Of a stretch of 64,000 nt of DNA, positions 60,219 to 64,000 are shown piece after piece. The notes below the pieces were generated by a model. The model made no database searches. It saw only the letters and a list, made by a program, of their open reading frames with translations, and was not told the origin of the DNA. Location: assembly GCA_965228955.1 (NCBI GenBank), contig OZ245848.1, forward strand, positions 1,364,001 to 1,428,000, written 5' to 3'. The stretch comes from JANSWY01 sp965228955 (lineage in GTDB: Bacteria; Bacteroidota; Bacteroidia; Cytophagales; Cyclobacteriaceae). The position numbers were made by a program, and so were the translations under genes. Within the stretch, counting starts at the first letter, position 1, and every line of letters starts with the position of its first letter.

Positions 60219-62336
60219 TCAGAAAGCTAAAGACAATAATTCATTAAAGTTATCTCTATTTCCTATGATCTCATTCGTCGATTCTCCTCGAGTTTTGCCA
60301 CTCACATTTTTAAACTCATTTATACGTGAAGGATTTAGGATGAAAGAGTGAAGTGGTATTGTTTTCATAGTGATATTATCTATATGGTAAAGGTTCAAAA
60401 CCGAAGCATTTTCTGCAACTTCGTAAAGTTTCTTAACCTTAGAATTAGACTCTTTTTCTTGGGTATATTCCAAGAAACTTTTCTCAAAAGCGTACAATTG
60501 GTCATCGTAGTTGATAAATCTATTGAGTTCTTCAGCGACTAGAATCTCTCTAGCCATTCCTGACAAATGATTTTTCACTTCCTTTAGAACATTAATTCGT
60601 AGAGGTTGATAATTATTTTCATTGAATGCACTCATATTTTCACTGAGATACTCCAATTGAGATTTGTATGTACCGGGTATTTTCTGTTCAAAATCAGCAG
60701 AGTTAGTATGGATACTATTAGCTAAGTAGAATTTAGCTCTAATTAGAATGGCATCATTTATTTTTAAAGTGGCAAAACCATTAGCTGACTCTTTAAACTT
60801 CAGAACTTCAGGAAGAGCTTCCTCAAATTTCCTGAAAGCTTTGTAAATTTCACGAGCATGAATGTTTCTTTTATCTACAAATTTTGACATTTCTGCTGAA
60901 GACCCATTGTTATTTCGTATTCTGAATATTTCAACATGATTTTTAATCATATTGAAATAATTGGCATAGATCGTAGTGTTTAGAGAATCTAAATACCTGT
61001 TAAACTTCATTGCGTAATTCATTTGAATATTCAAAACATCAAATTCACCACTTTCTGGAGAATTATCCATTATGCTATCAAGCTGAGCATTAGAGTACCA
61101 ATTCTGGATTCTTGAGTTATTTTTTAATATCCCAGAGCGGATTGAAGGTACATCTTTTGCTTCAATCGGACTAGTTAAATAAGATTGGAGGTAATTTTTG
61201 GCTAGAGCAATGAAATGATTAGGGTATACAGTTCCATCTTTTGATTCAGATCCTAATTTTATACTTTCAGCCGCTAAGCAGGCAGTGACATATTCATCAA
61301 TTTTGTTTTGACGAATGTTCCAGTTGAGATAAGCCGCAATAGCAAAATTGTCAGGATCATTTGGTGTCATCACAATTAATTCATCCAGTTGATTTCTAAG
61401 CATCCCCACATATTCTATGTTATTTTTTAGTATTGGCAATGCAAATACTTCTCTAAAAAGATCACTTTTTTTCTCAAGGGCAATATACTCCATAGAACCA
61501 CTGTTCAAATTCTTCAGAATAGCAGCATGAAGAGCCATATCTTTGAAATTAAATGTCCTTAGCGCATTATCAAATCCAACTTCGTGATCAACTGAAATTT
61601 GTTCTATTTCTTGCTTTGGACCAGACAGAAAAATGAAGTTCAGAATAAAGTATACCCCCGTTAATACAGAAATTCGAAACCCTATTGCTACTACTTTATT
61701 TTGGATACTTTTGGATTTGAATTTTTGTCCTATATTTTTTAGATCACTTAACTCTACATCCTTCACATGGATATATACTTGATAAAATATGATAGCGATC
61801 AAAGCTCCAACAAGCAAGAACCTTATTAGATTAAATCCGAATAAGGTTGAGAATCTTTGAGCTCCAGAATCCAAAAATGAGATATTATGTCTCAAACCTT
61901 CATTGAATTTGTCGATATTAACTGATAATGCATCATTCAATTGAGAAACGGCATCATCTGATATTTGATCCAAATATTGAAGGTTTTCCTTATTTGATTT
62001 ATCGAATTGTCTAAGTCTAGCATTCATACTATTATCAAGGAGATTGATATTTTCACTTAACATAGCTCCAGATTGATCAACCAGATCACTCATTATTCCA
62101 TCAAATTGGTTAAGGTTCCGATTAAGTACAGTGTCCATAAGTTTGATGGATTGATCCATTCTATTGCCAAATTGATTGGTTGCATTTGCCAATACTGGCG
62201 CCATTGCGCTAGCAAATCCCTGCCCAAACCTTTTGCCACTACTTCTTCTTCCTGCGTAGGAATCTTCATAGTTGCTTATAACGGCTAGAGTGAAAACAAA
62301 AAACAGTGATATACACTTCTTAATTGATAGTCGCAT
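60219..62336 (-). CDS. Large membrane protein with 11-residue coiled-coil repeats
   Basis: A 705-residue protein with signal peptide (MRLSIKKCISLFFVFTLAVI to SYA). A region of about residues 45-165 has Asp placed every 11 residues (e.g. LMDTVLNRNLNQFD, LLDNSMNARLRQFD, LQYLD), a hendecad coiled coil. Two TM helices (about 172-192 and 222-240) follow, then a long helical, TPR-like C-terminal domain (250-705). No family recognised. The layout, an exported coiled-coil stalk joined through membrane helices to a helical domain, suggests a membrane sensor or tethering protein. Confidence 0.7.
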   Translation of the reverse strand: MRLSIKKCISLFFVFTLAVISNYEDSYAGRRSSGKRFGQGFASAMAPVLANATNQFGNRMDQSIKLMDTVLNRNLNQFDGIMSDLVDQSGAMLSENINLLDNSMNARLRQFDKSNKENLQYLDQISDDAVSQLNDALSVNIDKFNEGLRHNISFLDSGAQRFSTLFGFNLIRFLLVGALIAIIFYQVYIHVKDVELSDLKNIGQKFKSKSIQNKVVAIGFRISVLTGVYFILNFIFLSGPKQEIEQISVDHEVGFDNALRTFNFKDMALHAAILKNLNSGSMEYIALEKKSDLFREVFALPILKNNIEYVGMLRNQLDELIVMTPNDPDNFAIAAYLNWNIRQNKIDEYVTACLAAESIKLGSESKDGTVYPNHFIALAKNYLQSYLTSPIEAKDVPSIRSGILKNNSRIQNWYSNAQLDSIMDNSPESGEFDVLNIQMNYAMKFNRYLDSLNTTIYANYFNMIKNHVEIFRIRNNNGSSAEMSKFVDKRNIHAREIYKAFRKFEEALPEVLKFKESANGFATLKINDAILIRAKFYLANSIHTNSADFEQKIPGTYKSQLEYLSENMSAFNENNYQPLRINVLKEVKNHLSGMAREILVAEELNRFINYDDQLYAFEKSFLEYTQEKESNSKVKKLYEVAENASVLNLYHIDNITMKTIPLHSFILNPSRINEFKNVSGKTRGESTNEIIGNRDNFNELLSLAF

Positions 62337-62401
62337 TTTGATATTGTTGATCAGTAATGTAATTTGAAACAGACTTGATTTTTAATTTAACCAAAAAAAT
62401 C

Positions 62402-62776
62402 GTGAAATATTCAGTCTTACTTTATCTAGTTTTGATTGTATTTGTGGTGAGTTGTTCAAACAGTTCCAATCCACCTCCACCTCCACCAACAATATGTGAA
62501 TCTTTTCTAATCGAGGAACTTGAGGGTGATTGTGGAAGAGCAGGAAACGATCCCCCTGGATCTTGTGGAAAAATAAGATATTTAAAAAATACAGGAAGTA
62601 AAACAATCAAAGTTACTCTTACAACAACCTGGACATGTGCAGGTAATACAGGAGGTCCTTTTGGACGAACATTTGATTTGCTTCCTGGTAAACGCGAAAG
62701 GTTGGGATGTACAAGATCATGTAATGAGCAATGTACTCAAGAATGGAAATTTGTTTACCAATGCTCTTATAAATGA
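62402..62776 (+). CDS. Cys-rich lipoprotein with poly-Pro linker
   Basis: A 124-residue lipoprotein. No ATG is available; GTG 62402 gives MKYSVLLYLVLIVFVVSC, a clean lipobox, while TTG 62375 would add nine residues. After Cys comes SNSSNPPPPPP, then a small domain with eight Cys (e.g. LEGDCGRAGNDPPGSC, WTCAGNTGG, LGCTRSCNEQCTQEW). Even Cys number suggests disulfides outside the cytoplasm. Family not recognised. Confidence 0.62.
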   Translation: MKYSVLLYLVLIVFVVSCSNSSNPPPPPPTICESFLIEELEGDCGRAGNDPPGSCGKIRYLKNTGSKTIKVTLTTTWTCAGNTGGPFGRTFDLLPGKRERLGCTRSCNEQCTQEWKFVYQCSYK

Positions 62777-62832
62777 ACGGATTGATATTAATGAACGGAT
62801 AAACACTCAATTCCCACCGTTATACGCATACT

Positions 62833-62864
62833 TTTGATATCGACTTCATTTATTATAATTTTTG
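62833..62864 (+). promoter_or_regulatory. Promoter of the small acidic lipoprotein
   Basis: TTTG (62833-62836), then after 19 bp TAATTTTTG (62856-62864), one base longer than the consensus -7 box. It lies 34 bp before the ATG. Confidence 0.45.
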
Positions 62865-62897
62865 CGGGATAACTAATTATTAAAATCTCAAAAAATT

Positions 62898-63074
62898 ATG
62901 CTCATGAAAAAGTCAATATTATTAATCCTTTTTGCTATGGTATTTTCATTCATTATCACATCTTGCTCTACCCAGGATGATGTTATATCAGAAATGGAAC
63001 AAACAGAACTAGAGTCACCTGCAACAGATGGAGACGATAACGATGAAGTACCTCCAGGATCAAGTGGCAATTAA
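62898..63074 (+). CDS. Small acidic lipoprotein (58 aa)
   Basis: A 58-residue frame (or 56 from ATG 62904): signal MLMKKSILLILFAMVFSFII and lipobox ending TSC, then STQDDVISEMEQTELESPAT and an acidic tail DGDDNDEVPPGSSGN. A promoter precedes it and a terminator hairpin follows at 63098, so it is a separate transcript. Tiny lipoproteins with such tails occur beside TPR regulators in Bacteroidota; role unknown. Confidence 0.7.
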   Translation: MLMKKSILLILFAMVFSFIITSCSTQDDVISEMEQTELESPATDGDDNDEVPPGSSGN

Positions 63075-63097
63075 TTTATTTTAAAGCTAAATGGAGA

Positions 63098-63126
63098 AAA
63101 AGGCAGGTAATCTTGCCTTTTTTTTT
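63098..63126 (+). terminator. Terminator after the small acidic lipoprotein
   Basis: AAAAGGCA (63098-63105) pairs with TGCCTTTT (63114-63121), then a run of T through 63126. Confidence 0.85.
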
Positions 63127-63138
63127 ATCTTAGCTCAC

Positions 63139-64000
63139 ATGAGAAAGTTAATACTGTGGGTCGGTGCTTGTCTTTTCTCATATTACGCATATTCAGGCAT
63201 TGAAGAAGACATCCAATCCAATTTCGATCAAGCATACAGTTTTTTCGCAACCCAACAATGGGATAGCTCATTGTTGATCGCCGAGAAAACATATCAATTA
63301 GCTAAGGATAAAAACAATTCTTGGGGAAAAGCCAACTCCCTTTTTATAAAAGGTTGGTCACTCTATAAACAAAACGATCTCTCTCAGGCTCTCGTTCACT
63401 ATTTGGAAGCCCTTAGAGTGATGCAAACCGAAATGGATCCAAATGATCATTCATTTGATAGGTCTTCAATTCACCATAATATAGGGCTGGTCTACACTTA
63501 CTTCAGTAACTATGATGAAGCAATAAAATTCTACAATGAAGGTCTGGTTATTGCAGAAGAATACGATCATCAGAAGCTGGTTGCAAACTTCATTTACAAC
63601 CTGGGCAATGTTTATAAATACAAAGGAGATTTAGCTATGTCCGCTGACTATTTCCTAAAAGCAAAGCTTAAGGCATTTAACTCTCAAGACAAGCTTAAAT
63701 ATTTCAAAACAATCAACCAATTAGGTTTAATTAACAAAGACCTTGAAAGATATGATTCAGCTCGCTTTCTTTACCAGGAAGCGATATTAGTAGCAAAAGA
63801 CCTTAAGAAGCCTGAAAAACAGTTGGCAAAAGTCTATCACAATATTGCCAATACATATCTATTGCAAGGTAACTATGACTTAGCTGCTAAAAATTTCGAA
63901 AAAGCTCTGGAGCACAAGCAGCTTTTCATAACACTTAACGATTACAGTGAGATGTTGGTAAATATCCAATTGTATAATGAATCATTGAAATACGCCGAGA
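63139..64000 (+). CDS. TPR-repeat regulator, N-terminal part (partial)
   Basis: The first 287 residues of a protein that continues past the right edge. A signal sequence (MRKLILWVGACLFSYYAYSG) is followed by at least five TPR units, for example HHNIGLVYTYFSNYDEAIKF, YNLGNVYKYKGDLAMSADYF and VYHNIANTYLLQGNYDLAAK. The layout matches the TPR-HTH protein at 26413-28116, so the missing part probably contains a TM helix and a DNA-binding or kinase domain; this is inference. Confidence 0.82.
   Translation, partial: MRKLILWVGACLFSYYAYSGIEEDIQSNFDQAYSFFATQQWDSSLLIAEKTYQLAKDKNNSWGKANSLFIKGWSLYKQNDLSQALVHYLEALRVMQTEMDPNDHSFDRSSIHHNIGLVYTYFSNYDEAIKFYNEGLVIAEEYDHQKLVANFIYNLGNVYKYKGDLAMSADYFLKAKLKAFNSQDKLKYFKTINQLGLINKDLERYDSARFLYQEAILVAKDLKKPEKQLAKVYHNIANTYLLQGNYDLAAKNFEKALEHKQLFITLNDYSEMLVNIQLYNESLKYAE

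Overview
The window is a chromosomal stretch from a Bacteroidota bacterium, most likely a marine Cytophagales relative (Roseivirga/Fulvivirga/Ekhidna type). The lineage call rests on several points: promoters fit the Bacteroidota sigma pattern TTTG-N18-20-TAnnTTTG; there is an ECF sigma/FecR/TonB-receptor/DUF4249 set; the permeases carry the Cytophagales prefix domain and sit behind PadR regulators; menaquinone genes are present; lipoproteins have LxxC-type lipoboxes; and DNA is AT-rich with little Shine-Dalgarno signal. The species is not determined.

Layout. 1-2.4 kb: sufC (cut by the left edge), sufB and an Lrp/AsnC regulator on the minus strand. 2.4-7.0 kb: an unusual locus in which a PadR-permease pair is flanked by two copies of a structured RNA with a tRNA-like core, plus three broken 3' copies of it. 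7.3-18 kb: housekeeping genes (acyl-CoA ligase, DUF3078 protein, MscS channel, QueA-like enzyme, menC, Sir2, menA, tandem Usp, SUI1). 18-26.2 kb: hisG-hisD-hisC behind a histidine-rich leader peptide and hisB with its own promoter, separated by a minus-strand carbamoyltransferase/SGNH hydrolase/DUF5989/SxtJ cassette. 26.2-45.5 kb: signalling and envelope genes (TPR-HTH regulator, five-FAS1 lipoprotein, LytS/LytTR pair, CHASE3-like histidine kinase, GldN-like repeat protein, ECF sigma-FecR-TonB receptor-DUF4249 operon, membrane AraC regulator, S41 peptidase, beta-barrel protein). 45.5-53.4 kb: two more PadR-permease pairs, a MATE exporter and a small membrane protein.

53.6 kb to the right edge is probably the left part of an integrative element inserted in a tRNA-Pro gene: only the last ~20 nt of a tRNA remain at 53618-53637, still followed by a terminator, and beyond it come an RteC-family regulator, an excisionase-like HTH protein, a small replication-type protein and a DnaC/IstB-like ATPase. 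Its cargo appears to be a run of exported proteins (an HExxH lipoprotein, a transglutaminase-like protein, two unknown secreted proteins), a 705-aa membrane protein with 11-residue coiled-coil repeats and two small lipoproteins. A second TPR protein runs off the right edge.

The most novel signal is the paired tRNA-like RNA at 2.5 and 6.5 kb: a Leu/Ser-type tRNA body with an ~80-nt variable arm whose helices, and whose terminator, show compensatory changes between the copies. Next are the histidine leader peptide just after the his promoter, the matched operator repeats before two padR genes, and the integrative element with its exported cargo.
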